From assembly GCA_013339765.2 (NCBI GenBank), contig CM023457.1, positions 79,666,192-79,730,191 on the forward strand: 64,000 nt of DNA. Direction: 5' to 3'. The notes under the pieces are model-generated. The model was not told where the DNA came from. It saw only the letters and a list, made by a program, of their open reading frames with translations, and did no database searches. Positions 1-10,309 of the stretch are shown piece after piece. The number at the start of each line of letters is the position of its first letter. The first letter of the stretch is position 1. Made by a program: the position numbers and the translations under genes. This DNA is from Haemaphysalis longicornis (taxonomy: Eukaryota; Arthropoda; Arachnida; Ixodida; Ixodidae).

Positions 1-217
1 ACGTTGGAACTATGATGACATAGCGTGCACTCTAAGAAGCGGGTCAACTACAGCAGTTGAGGGTTATTTCTGCTGCTTTTTTCTTATCGCCACACTTTGC
101 TCCTATATCGTTGCAGGAGCCTTTATAGAAGGGCAACTAAAGATGTTTATCTCTCTCTCTCTCCCTACGTCGTCACACAACAAGTGAAACTGACACAACT
201 GCAAGTCTACGATTGAC

Positions 218-334
218 ACGAAATTTTGTTTTCATAACGGCATATATAAATGCAACACTGCGCACATGCTCTGTTTTGGTTTTTATGTTAGCACTGTTGC
301 ATTTATATACGTCGTTTTGAAAACAAAATTTCAG
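218..334. repeat. Inverted repeat with 44-nt arms
   Basis: The arms 218-261 and 291-334 are complementary at about 38 of 44 positions and enclose a 29-nt loop. Both arms carry the same block, a T-rich run followed by TATAAATGCAACA. It could be a small fold-back element or a hairpin RNA source. No target duplication is evident. Confidence 0.75.
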
Positions 335-344
335 TTGGAAGTCG

Positions 345-1489
345 GCGCATGTCTCTGTCCTTTTCGCCCCCTGTAAATATTTGGCGCTTGAAAATATCAA
401 AATGGATTACCAACTAGCTCGATCGAACCCACACAAAATTTTCTTACATTTGTTGGGTAAACACACAGAGTTAGGACATATTGAAAAAAAGGGGGGATGG
501 TGTTGAATCTCCTAGTTCTGCTTTGTAGACAACAATTGACATATAGCACATCTCCGAAAGTGTTAATTTTCTTGCTCAACCAGCGATGCTTGTTATTGTG
601 ATGCCACTCTCTTGTAAGCCGCTTCGTCTCTGCCCTCAGCGATGACTTCACTGAACAGGCACTAACCGTTCGGCTGGCCGATCAGCGATTCTACAAAAGC
701 TGACGCTCAGCCTGGCTGTCGTCCCTAAATATAAGGCTTCCTCGAATCCAAGGGTGCTGGAAAAACACTCTTCTTACCAGAGAGCAAGCCTCTCTCTAAA
801 CAAACATCACGAGTTCCAAGTCGAAGTCAGCACCAATTAGCGATCCTCTTGGCACGAAGCCGGGGTGGTGTGACAAATACACGTTGCGAATGAGTGCGGT
901 GTTTGAAGCGCACGGCTTGGCCACCCAGCAACAAAAACTAACTGCATAGCTATAAATCTTACACTTCACGCATGCCAAGTGGGTTGTCATAAAATATTGG
1001 AAATGGTCAGTAATGAATGAATGAGTACATAATATATGAAGAGCATGCGGTGTCGTTGAAAAGTGTAAACATGTTACAGTTAACACACATTGGAACATGC
1101 TCGTTAAGCACACCTAGTGTGATGCATAACACATTTTTTACGCAATGCAGTATTAAAATATTCAAATGCATTGCAGCTTATAAAATCTAACTGAACCACA
1201 AAACATACACGTCTTATTAACTCTCATAAATTTGAAGACAAAAATTCCAATGTTCTCACTAAGTTAAAAAGATTTAAATTTGAAATTTTAGAAAATAAAC
1301 AAAATTGGCCCAATAATATACCTCAGAAAAACCCGGGAGCCTAAAATCCGCTCACACCTACTCCAACCCATCCCATCAATGGCCAAATTAAGCAAGCCAT
1401 CGCTTGCGCAAACATTGCGCCAACACACCCGTCACTTCCTACCTGATGCAACCCTGCGAGCCGAGTCCGCAAAAGCGTGGTTAATCTCG
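345..1489. other. Unique AT-rich DNA, no gene recognised
   Basis: Several frames of 80 to 105 codons occur on the minus strand, but none has recognisable domains or a favourable start context. From 1130 onward the sequence is strongly AT-rich with dense stops. I see no RNA gene or element ends here. Confidence 0.5.
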
Positions 1490-2560
1490 GCGCGTAAGCT
1501 GCCATGACGCCACTCTTGTCTCGTCTGAATTATCGCGCACCGCACACTCGAAAAAGGAAGTCCATCACGCCGGCCGCAGTGGAACAAACGACGCCGCCGC
1601 GTACGCTGACCGATTGCCGCGCAGCGCGCCGTCGCCGTGCTACGCAGCGGGAATAGACGATTATCGAAACCAACGTCGACAGAACGTCCTCGCTTACCTC
1701 ATCGAGACACCGCGGCGTAATAAAGCGCGCTTTCCTCCTTCCTTCGTGCGTCTCAATCCGTACTCGAAGGACGTCGCTTCAGGGATCGCACGTTCCTGAC
1801 CGCCGCGGCTAATTGCGGTTGCGTTAAAAGCGCTCGCCGACGACCGCCGCGGTGTTTACCGCAGTTTCCAGGACTAACCCTAGGCTCGCATTTTTACGCC
1901 CAGACTACCGCTCTACAGTTGTGGCGCTGGCTCGGGTCCTGGCGCTGAAGCCGCGCGCGCGTCTGCGATTGTGTTCTCCGGCGGTTTCGAAATACGGGCA
2001 GAGGCTCGAAACTGTGGGCGTCGTGTCGCGGGTGGCACGAGTTCGCGCCTCGCTCGAGCCGGCTCGTGCTACGCACGCGTGCAAACCCGCGGTTCAAGCT
2101 TGAAGAGCGCGCAAACACGCCGAACACGCTTGCATGCGGGAGAAGCAGAACCTAAGGGATGCGAAGCTGGGTCGCGCGGTGACAAATCTAATCCACGGCA
2201 GGCGCTGTGAATCATAGCGCTAGGTGACGGCAGTTGCCTGTCGGAGACGTTGAGATAACGTTTTACGCGCGCAGTTTTATCGACGCCGTTTGTTTAGAGG
2301 ACAAGACAAGAGCGCGAGCAGTTTCGGATATGAAAGCTGTGACGGCAGCGGCGTCGTCTCACGCACCTGAGAGAAGACGGCGACATTCTTTGGAGTAGCG
2401 GAGACGGAGGCACCGGTGATGGCAGCGACGTTGGAGCCCAACGCGCCGGAGCAGATGCGAACCGCTTTTAGCATCGAAGTCTATGTTTAGGGCCCGGAGG
2501 GCACGGGCTCCGTACCGAGGAGCCCGGGTGCCGAGACGAAGGGTGGTTGGCGAAGCGAGA
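1490..2560. promoter_or_regulatory. CpG-rich, promoter-like kilobase
   Basis: The base composition changes abruptly from AT-rich DNA (before 1490) to GC-rich DNA dense in CG dinucleotides, and returns to ordinary composition after about 2560. Such an interval suggests a promoter or first exon. On the plus strand a 23-codon frame at 2418-2489 begins ATGGCAGCG in a good context, but no recognisable protein follows, so no first exon can be assigned. The intron-bearing tRNA-Tyr lies 140 bp beyond its right edge on the other strand. GC-rich composition alone can also mark old repeats, so the regulatory reading is inference. Confidence 0.35.
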
Positions 2561-2671
2561 GTGTTGGTCGGTGGCGCCATCTCAACGGATTGTTTGGAAT
2601 CTTGCATCTATCTTTTGTGCCGCGAAGTTTGAAAGGGGAGTTGGTGTGCGAGTATTCATACAAGCAAGATT

Positions 2672-2697
2672 TAAAAAAAAAAAAAAAAAAAAAAAAA
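2672..2697 (-). terminator. Pol III T-run terminator of tRNA-Tyr
   Basis: On the minus strand an uninterrupted run of about 25 T begins two bases after the tRNA-Tyr discriminator base. RNA polymerase III stops at four or more T, so this is ample. The unusual length suggests slippage growth of the terminator or an attached poly(A)/poly(T) tract. Confidence 0.8.
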
Positions 2698-2698
2698 C

Positions 2699-2787
2699 TC
2701 CGTCGAGCCGGATTCGAACCAGCGACCTATGGATGTCCATAGCAAGGCCTCTACAGTCCACCGCTCTACCAACTGAGCTATCGACGG
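2699..2787 (-). tRNA. tRNA-Tyr: tRNA-Tyr (anticodon GTA) with a 16-nt intron
   Basis: This is an 89-nt tRNA read on the minus strand from 2787 to 2699. The seven-base acceptor arm CCGTCGA pairs perfectly with TCGACGG, and the discriminator base is A. The D arm has GCTC/GAGC with AGTTGGTA, which is also the A box. The T arm GCTGG/CCGGC encloses TTCGAAT, which is the B box. The anticodon loop begins CTGTAG, giving anticodon GTA. A 16-nt insert follows position 37, the canonical site for nuclear tRNA introns, and eukaryotic tRNA-Tyr genes usually carry one. No CCA is encoded, as expected for a eukaryote. A long T run follows immediately. All stems are intact, so it is probably functional. Confidence 0.95.
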
Positions 2788-2799
2788 GGATGGGGAAGT

Positions 2800-4040
2800 C
2801 GCGTACAAAGAATCGCGCTGGGCGTGAACAGGAATCGCCACTCTTGCGGTGCGGTATGGAGCTAGCAAATCTTGTCAATGCACTAATGTGGACTACTTGG
2901 TAGCTTGAGCAATGAAACATGTTAAAAAAAAAAAACAGCGCGGCGAAGAGTTAACGTCCAGCGCTTGTCATGTGTGTGTCTTTTGACATGTAGTACAATG
3001 TTGGTCCGGTACTCATTGGGTTTTTATATTACTCAATGTTCCAGTTGCGGTAAAACTGTTGTCCGTACCGAATCATGCTCATGGGCCAGGTGCCTGAGCG
3101 TACGGGCATGCATACAAAGGAACGAAAAGTCTTTTTTCCTCCATGCTACAGACCCTCAGCTCGTCAGTCGGACGTAGCGTATGGTTGCGGAAAGTGGCTA
3201 CAATTATTGTTCTGATTCCGAAAGGGGAAAAAAAGCGTCACGTTTGACTGCTATGATTAATTGATTCCGACGCGAGTGTCGACTCTTTGCAAGCCGTTAC
3301 AGTTCAGTTTGAAAACGACGTCTCCGCAATGCGACCGCGCGTGATTGCAGTGGATAAATGCGAAACTTGATTCAACGTGCACATATCTTAACATATGTGA
3401 CCTCACGTTCGGTCACTAAAAGAAATTCCAAAACCACACAAAATTGTCTTGAGCGGGTATAATCGTTAGAAATACCTTCAACTGCTGTTTGAAAACGACA
3501 ATTTTCGGAGCCGCTTTGCGCACAAAAATACGAGTTCTAAAACATCGTGTTAAATTGGAAATGCAGTCATTGCATTTTTTCCTGATGTTTTTTATTGCTG
3601 TTTAAAAATGGCGCTCGTTTCGCGCTCGGCTATCTCGGTGCGGCGAAAGCCGACGCTTTCTTGTCGGACATTGCTCGTGCATATCACCGGCGCAGGCGAA
3701 ACGGGTGGTAATGCACCACGAAGTTGCACGCAGACCATATATCTCGCTGTATTTATGACGCGACAAGCCATCGACTTCTCACTATTCCTCACGCGATTAG
3801 GTCGACACATTTTCGGTATGCACCGAGCAACCCTCGTCGCTTGGTTGAGTCGATATTTGACCTCAATGAATAATGGTAAAGGAGGGGGAAACACAAAGGG
3901 AGTTGGAGAGAGAAACAAAATTACGCGCCAAAATTTTTGACACGTGACTCTGCATGCGACCACGGTTGGCGATGCATGTCACGCTGCCTTCTGGATACAC
4001 ACGTGCTCTCTCCAGGGCTGCATCTTTGGGTATTATGCCA
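2800..4040. other. No gene recognised
   Basis: Both strands were read. Frames of 110 to 123 codons overlap each other on opposite strands around 3592-3963, but neither has recognisable motifs. Short A or T runs occur near 2923 and 3228. No terminal repeats or tRNA-like boxes were found. Confidence 0.45.
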
Positions 4041-4047
4041 AAAATCT

Positions 4048-4210
4048 TTAAAGGGACCATGAAGATAAAATACAACTTTGTTTTATTTGAAAGAAATGGC
4101 GTTTAATAACTCACGAAGCTCCAATCTAGCAGCGAAAGAAATTTCTAACCGCAAAAACGCAAAAAAAATTGAACAACTTTCAAATTTCCCGCCATAGTGA
4201 CGTCATATAA
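4048..4210 (+). repeat. TTAAAGG-family dispersed repeat
   Basis: It starts TTAAAGGGACCATGAAGATA and shares its head with the copies at 63525 (plus) and 32491 (minus). Downstream it carries TTTCCCGC (4185-4192) and TGACGTCA (4198-4205), which are placed similarly in the other copies. The 3' boundary is not defined. No coding capacity is seen. Confidence 0.6.
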
Positions 4211-4399
4211 ACAGGAGTGACGCAATATGGGCCAGAACTAAAAAACAACACCCCCTCGCGGGGCAACATGCATATCCATTTCCGGGGCCGCACGACTTAT
4301 GTTTTGGTTACGTTATGTGTTACCTTGTTTGCTGTTGGTTTTGTATTGTATTAAATGCGGAAAGGTAATTACGTGGTCGTGAAATCATTTTTAGGTGGA

Positions 4400-4678
4400 T
4401 GTTCTTGTAGCGCAGTGGGCGACCCCATGTACTCGCGTTCCGCCCAAGTGATGCGTTGCATCATCAGCTTCTTGATGATTTGAAACGATATAAGGGGCGT
4501 TCGTACCCCCCATTCCGTGTCGGCTTTGATGCGCAGGGGTAGAGCCGTGTACCTTGTTCCGCCCGCTTGTGGATCGAAACGGAGCTGGTAACTATTATTT
4601 TTTATATAGGAGGAGAGGTGCGGATTACCGCAACGAAACGGGTCATCGTGAGTTTAAAGAATGCTCTGCATTTAAACA
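4400..4678 (+). repeat. tRNA-like SINE, diverged two-module copy
   Basis: Two degenerate modules resemble the array at 41980-42608: GCGCAGTGGG-type A-box sequence, a CGCGTTCCGCCC segment, and GTGGATCGAAAC as a B-box remnant. The 3' end, ATGCTCTGCATTTAAACA, matches the other locus. The A and B boxes are damaged, so Pol III activity is unlikely. It is an older, decayed member of the same family. Confidence 0.6.
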
Positions 4679-4689
4679 TGGGTTGGGGG

Positions 4690-5690
4690 TGTTAACTGCG
4701 TGCTAATTCACGATGCGATCAAACGGGACTACAGGCCGCGGTGGCTTGGGTCGGCGGCCGCGAATCGCACAAACAAGATTCTGTGACGTCATAGAAAAAG
4801 TGCCGGAAAGTGGCTATGGAGTCGCCACTGTTGAATATGTTTTCTTTAATATCTCACCTATTTGTATGAAGTTGGCGATAAAATTGTTGTTATTGTTACC
4901 GGGACAAAACAACCTCTTTAATGAATCGAACTTCTATTTTGGGCCTCCTCGATTTACCAGTCCTGGACGGTCCGCGGGCAGTCAGAGGACTGCCTTCGGA
5001 CCGGAAGCCTTGTAGGAATACATGGGAAAATCGAGCGCCGGGTCGCGTCTCGGGTAGTCTGCGAGACGATCCGGGACTGATAATCGAAGAGGCCCATTGT
5101 CTCCATACCTCAATGTGGGTGCGGAGCGCGCTCTTATTTTAATTTTTAATGCTGTAACCCTGGGGGGGGGGGGGGGGGCGCATTCCCTCTTTGGGATATT
5201 GAAAATGGCTGCCGCTGGGCTCCGAGAAAACTGGATTGCAAATCCCAGTATTCACTGCCAGAGCACCCCTACCGAAAAATGACGGAACTGCATATCGGTC
5301 ACAGACACTGACCAAGAGGTCTTCCCGATAGAGTACGTGTCTGAACGTTCGGCTTTTATTAATCACTCGTTCTGCGCTAAGCCTACAAAATTTGATATTG
5401 TTTGGCTCGAACAACCTGTTCAAGACCCTACCTTATGATGCAGTGGACCTGACTAACACCATGGCACCGGACGTTACCCACGGGGAACTCCCTACCACCT
5501 CTCACTCTCCCGATGCTACAAAATGCATGAAAATCTCAGTGAAATGCGGATAATGAGCTCAACTGGCGTGAATGCCTTGGGCGAGTAACCCACAAATAGC
5601 TGGCAGCGACGTGGCGTACAACTTGAACGCAGCGTGGTGGAGCTGCAGTCTCATGGTGGCTGAAAATAGAACGGGAGCGTGGGTATACCT
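4690..5690. other. No gene recognised; 17-base G run
   Basis: The only distinct feature is a run of 17 G at 5162-5178, one of three such runs in the window (also 10604-10621 and 23452-23468). Overlapping short frames on both strands have no recognisable domains. Confidence 0.45.
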
Positions 5691-5694
5691 CTTC

Positions 5695-6110
5695 GACCAT
5701 GCTTACATCCTTCGACCGTGGGCTTTTACGAGCTTGCTTGGGACGCTTTCCAACTTTGAACATTATTTTTGCCGTCTCCACTGCTATTCCTGACGTAACT
5801 GTCAAACAAACAACAACAAACAACCAACAACAAAAACAAACAAACAAACAACAAACAAACAAAACAAACAAACAAACAAACAAACAAACAAACAAACAAA
5901 CAAACAAACAAACACAAACAAACAAACAAACAAACAAACAAACAAACAAACAAACAAATTCGATTGCGCATCATGCTACGTTGCGTCGCAGCGTTAAACC
6001 CTACAAACAAACAAACGGCCATATGTTAAATCCTTTGACCGTGTTTACAGCTTTCTTGGACGCTTTCCAACAAACAAACGTTCCAAACAAACAACAAGCG
6101 TAACAAACAC
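5695..6110. repeat. (CAAA)n microsatellite with duplicated flanks
   Basis: A tetranucleotide CAAA tract runs from about 5798 to 5957, with smaller clusters to 6110. The flanks are paralogous: 5697-5760 (TTCGACCGTG ... GGACGCTTTCCAAC) resembles 6037-6073 (TTTGACCGTG ... GGACGCTTTCCAAC). This suggests that a unit including the microsatellite was duplicated. Long cysteine/phenylalanine-rich frames across the tract on the minus strand are repeat artefacts. Confidence 0.8.
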
Positions 6111-7650
6111 AAACAAACATACAAAAAAGGCTTAGAAGTTCGGTGTCCGAAACGTCCAAACATGATTGCTTGAAACCCACAAGCATCAACATCATTATGT
6201 GTTGCTGAAAAACAGGTTCTTTTGCCAACTTACAAACCAACACAAAACTCCAGAGGAGTCGCTAACAGTATGTATGGCTTAGAAGGAAACTGTTTGTGGA
6301 CGCCCCTTGGAGATATAAATAACACCAATAAATGCTGACTTTCGGAGACTGAATCGACGGGAGACCGTTAGACTTTGTCGCGTCTAGCTGTCACCGCATT
6401 GCCTAAAACGGCGGCCGTTGTTTTGAGAGGGCGCCGATTGGCGCGCACAATGCACACTTGGTTCGACGGTCCTGCGGGCAAGCGGGAGACTGAACAAAAA
6501 AGAAAATCACAGAGCTATCCTCCTGAGGGTTGCCGAAAGCGACGCCTCGAAACATCGCGGCGATGACGCGTGGTGACATTTGATAACTTTGATTGCTCAT
6601 TCAGGTTCATTGAAGCCGAAAGGGAGGGAGAGATCGTACGCAGACCTTTTTGTGAACAAGGCTCGCTGGCTGAGGCCGAAACGTTGAGCGATTTTGTTGG
6701 ACTAGTCGCCGTCCTTTTTTGTTGTTGTTGTTGTTTCAAGTGCACCCTCCCGGCCAAACGATTTCGACTTCAAGATGACCCTTCGACGGCAACATGGCAA
6801 CTTATAGCGTATTGGCCAGCTTCACGGTCTGAGCAAAGTGTTCATTCTCGGTATGTCAAGCACTTACATTGTATCAAGCGCGGTCACACATCCCCCGACG
6901 GAACTTGAGCTGGGCTCCGGATTCTTCGCTCTTGGCGGCAAGCGTGCCTCCCTCTGAGGTGCGTGTGAAAAAACTTCACTCAAGAAAGAAGTGCTCAACA
7001 TGTAACAGATAGAGAGATATTATGCGACCCCACTTAAGCGGTCGCTCTATTCTTTTCCTGGAGTAATCCGTTTCTCGGAAGAACCACATTTAAAGTCGCG
7101 GGTGGAAAGCACGTCCCCCTGTGACGTGCGGCCGAGGGGTCGTGTGGTAGCTGGAGAAACAATGGTGAGCGGGCGTATGAGAGGAAATTCATGAAAGGAA
7201 AAAAAGTGCGCCACTCCTGAATCATTACGGAGGTCACTTTCTCTCGCCGTCCGCTGCCGCACGAGTTAGGCGTTAAACTGTCGTTCATCTATAGAAGCAT
7301 TGAAGAACCGTAGAAAAAATTGAAGCATTTCTGTAGAAATACTTCAACGACCCTTTATCTGTCCACCGCTTCTCTACCTCTTACAAGGAAGCTATTTAAT
7401 GAAGCTTGCCAGGAAACTGTGGCGGTGGTTGTTAGGAATCATCCATTCACACGCGCCCTTCTTTTAAATGGTGGCTATTTTGGGTTACCGTTGAATTCCT
7501 AGAGAGATTAAAGACATTTTCGCTAAAATCTGGTTGAAAATAGCACAGTGCATGCGAATGTTTGCAAATAAAAAGTGACTTGGAATTCCCTGGAGATAAT
7601 TTGTTGTTACATGGCGTGTGTTGCGCTGGTTCCACGAAGCTACCATAATG
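6111..7650. other. No gene recognised
   Basis: Short overlapping frames only, up to 112 codons at 6570-6908, without motifs. A GTT microsatellite lies at 6719-6735. No terminal repeats or RNA genes were found. Confidence 0.45.
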
Positions 7651-7654
7651 AAGA

Positions 7655-7890
7655 TTGGAAGCTTCTCAGCTCCCATTAGTCCTCACACCGGAGCACGAGG
7701 TCAAATTCCCGGCCGCGGCGTCCACTTTTCTGATGGAGGCGGAAAGCAAAAACGCCCGTGCGTTCGACATTTCGGCGCACGTTAAGATCCACAAGTGGTC
7801 AAAATTAGTCCGGAAGAGCCCTCTACTATACGGCTCGCCTCATCGCCTGCGTCGGCGCGTTAAACGTCATAATCGATCAATCATCAATTA
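7655..7890 (+). mobile_element. Ruka-like SINE, partial at its 5' end
   Basis: The copy matches the other SINEs of this window from the B-box region (GTCAAATTCCCGGCCGCG) through CTGATGGAGGCGGAAAGC and GTGGTCAAAATTAGTCCGG to CGTCGGCGCGTTAAAC, and ends in a degenerate AATC tail. The tRNA-like A box is not clear. Several substitutions indicate an older copy, and no target duplication is seen. The family is a tRNA-derived SINE, non-coding and mobilised by LINE machinery. Confidence 0.85.
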
Positions 7891-7967
7891 TCCCTCACAC
7901 TATTAATATCCTTACGCTCAAAGTTATAGCACAATTCTAGATCAACAGCAGTCTTGCTCGCGCAGTC

Positions 7968-8460
7968 TAGAGAGATATATAGAGAGAGAAACAACATTTA
8001 TTTGTCCAACATGGTTTTCAAACAAAGGGGCGGAGACTCTTCACCCCCCTCAGACGGCGGCCAGAAGTCCTTGAGCTCCGGCGGCGTCTTCGGCCATTTG
8101 GACAGCCGGATCTGTAAGTCCAGGTCGGAGCTGCGCAGAACGGACTCTAGGCCTTTATAACGAAGCACCTAACGAATTCTTCTTCCGGGGACATTCCCAA
8201 ATAATATGGCGTAGGTCTGCCCTGCACGTGCATAGCTTACATTCGCTCGTGTAGAGGTCGGAGTAACAATGACTGTACATGACCGGATTGCGGAATGTGC
8301 TGCGAGTCCGCGTGCTGCCCCCCACGACGGCGCATTCTCTGTGCTTAGAGCCACTCCACTTCGCTGTTAGATTGAAGTCGGAGCAAGCAAGCACGCGGCA
8401 TAAATGCGGCTGCCTACATCCTCGGAAACACATATCCAGCCTGTCTTCAACCAACACAGA
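7968..8460 (-). pseudogene. LINE ORF2 C-terminus and 3' end, truncated
   Basis: On the minus strand the frame at 8457-8155 contains CKLCTCRADLRHIIWECP, a C-x2-C ... H ... C zinc finger typical of the extreme C-terminus of I-type LINE polymerases. The 3' untranslated part follows, with AATAAA near 8000 and a CT-rich end (7968-7998). The copy is 5'-truncated, lacks reverse transcriptase and RNase H, and is frameshifted. The same zinc-finger type occurs at 16.0, 49.6 and 63.4 kb. Confidence 0.7.
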
Positions 8461-8464
8461 GCCC

Positions 8465-9470
8465 CACTCATCTCTCTAGCCGTCTTTTCCAATAAAAGTA
8501 TTTCTCTAGCTTTTTCCAGCAAGAAATTACGAATGGTCTTTGGACTGGGCCGCATACCCACTCAAAGGTGTCAGCCTGTAGGACGCTATGTAGGGGCGAA
8601 CGAAAGGGGCCTCGGACAAGACGACTGTTCGGCGGCGATACAAAGGAGGTTCTATTTTGTGAGCACTCGGCGAGACCCCGTGCCTCGTGCACTCGCGCGG
8701 CCGCGGAGCGCACGATGTCGCTTGGGCTGCCACGCGAGGGGCGGCGCTCGATCCAGTGTTGCCGCTGGAGCTGCTGCTACAAGGCAATAACGCTAACAGC
8801 TGCCATCACCAGCTCAGGGCTGATTCACTTACACCTTGCCGAGATGCCAACATAACCACTCCGGGGGATTGGCCAGTGAAGATGACATCGGCCGTCAGAG
8901 GCTCACGGCCGATTCACCAATTCCCGTTGCCCTACTGCTTTCGCATTTAAAGCAGGTTAGTGAATGACACTAATAATATTTTCCGCGTTAATTGCAGTGT
9001 TCTTAACCTCAAGATAGCTCAAGCACAAATGTAAACCATGAGGCCGGGATCAAGGAACTTGCACATGGCCGTGCATAACCGTGGACACATGTATGTACTG
9101 TTTAATACAGAGGGGACAACGGTCGCCAAACAATATAGTAATGCTGTTATAAGGACAATGTCAATACGCAGATGCCGGATAGAGCCAACTAGGTATATTC
9201 GTTGGGCTATTAAAAGCGACGGCAGTCGAAAAAGCTATGTTCCAAGCATTCGTCTCGCGCAGGACGGGCCTTCTTTTTCTTCTCTTCGAATGTGACGTAC
9301 ATGCCGACAGGTAACCCTTACCAATACTTGAAAAGCACTGATTTTCCGTATTTATTTCCGTAGAATTCCATAAGTAGTGTCGACAATTAACAACAAATGA
9401 AACAATTAACAACAAGTCTATGGGCAGGATAACGGCACAGCACAACGCACGCAGCGACATCGTGACCACG
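8465..9470. other. No gene recognised upstream of the CNOT2-like frame
   Basis: This kilobase separates a LINE tail from the CNOT2-like gene and would hold its promoter if it is transcribed on its own. I see no convincing TATA or initiator arrangement. Frames of 80 to 164 codons overlap on both strands around 8404-8855 and 9161-9655 without domains. Those at 9161-9655 are partly the shadow of the plus-strand gene. Confidence 0.4.
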
Positions 9471-9477
9471 CAGCAAG

Positions 9478-10107
9478 ATGGCCCAGAAGCCAGTCGAACG
9501 GGTACTTCAGGCATCGGCTGAAGGCAACGTACCCAGCACCCCAGCGGGCATGGAAACGGGCCGTTTCGGCATGGCGGGACTGGTGGAGTTGATTCGATCT
9601 TCGAAGTTGGACAGCAACCCTGTCTCCCTGGGACTAAGGAGCGACCTCTCAACACTAGGCCTCAACCTGACGTCGCCGGGACCCCTTTACCCGACGTTTC
9701 GAGGTCCCTGGGCCGAACCGCCCGGTTGGCTGGGAGACATCGACCACCGTCTTCCGGCCGAGTACACCATCGGCGAGAGCGTCAGGGCGAGGCTGGGGGG
9801 CATCCGGATGGACCGCTACGGGGAAGACGTCCTCTTTTTCGTCTTCTACACGTTTCCCGGTGACCTCCTACAAGTCCAGTCCGCGGCCGAGCTGCACAAG
9901 CGCGAGTGGTGCTTCCACAAGGACGAGCGCGCCTGGATCAAGCTGGCAGGCGCCTCGCCGACGGAGCAGACGTCCACCTACGAGCGTGGAACCTACTCCT
10001 TCTTCGACCCGGTCAACTGGCAGATAACTGAGAGGGAGTTCAAGGTCTTCTACGACCGTCTCGGTGAACCGCCTTCCGTACCATCTGACCTTGCTGGAAG
10101 TCTCTGA
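9478..10107 (+). CDS. CNOT2: CNOT2-like NOT-module protein, intronless
   Basis: This is an intact 209-residue frame. CNOT2 is a CCR4-NOT deadenylase subunit whose C-terminal NOT region pairs with CNOT3 and docks on the CNOT1 scaffold. Residues from about 22 to the end follow the CNOT2 C-terminus: FGMAGL near residue 30, the LRSDLSTLGLNLTSP block near 53-67, IRMDRYGEDVLFF near 108-120, and TYERGTYSFFDPVNW near 167-181. Animal CNOT2 proteins are several hundred residues long, so only the terminal module is present. The ATG at 9478 lies in a strong context (A at -3, G at +4). No intron interrupts the region and no poly(A) remnant follows, so I infer an aged retrocopy kept open by selection. A terminal exon of the parent gene is the alternative. 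Neighbours are repeats, so there is no operon-like context. Confidence 0.85.
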   Translation: MAQKPVERVLQASAEGNVPSTPAGMETGRFGMAGLVELIRSSKLDSNPVSLGLRSDLSTLGLNLTSPGPLYPTFRGPWAEPPGWLGDIDHRLPAEYTIGESVRARLGGIRMDRYGEDVLFFVFYTFPGDLLQVQSAAELHKREWCFHKDERAWIKLAGASPTEQTSTYERGTYSFFDPVNWQITEREFKVFYDRLGEPPSVPSDLAGSL

Positions 10108-10297
10108 TGACGCCTGAAGACGAGGAGGCTGGCTAAAGGTTTCAATTCTTGAACAATGATAGCAGCAACCGTGGGGAACTTCAATGATTGCGAATGGATT
10201 ATTTTGGAAGGGTGAAATACTGGCGCAGTTTTTATGACCTATGAACCTTGGACTTCGTTACGTCTACGTTCTCTTTAGACATCTAAAAAACCAGCAT

Positions 10298-10303
10298 AAT
10301 AAA
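10298..10303 (+). promoter_or_regulatory. Candidate polyadenylation signal of the CNOT2-like gene
   Basis: AATAAA lies 190 bp after the stop codon in an AT-rich context, followed by CTTTTATTTT, which could serve as the T-rich downstream element. It is the first canonical signal after the frame on that strand. Confidence 0.45.
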
Positions 10304-10309
10304 TCTTTT

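Noticed and set aside
130..175. AACTAAAGATGTTTATCTCT as a LINE 3' tail with CT repeat
   Set aside because: The layout is suggestive, but no LINE C-terminal coding sequence precedes it.
5536..6022. Cysteine/valine/phenylalanine-rich minus frames of 98-137 codons
   Set aside because: They come entirely from translating the CAAA microsatellite.
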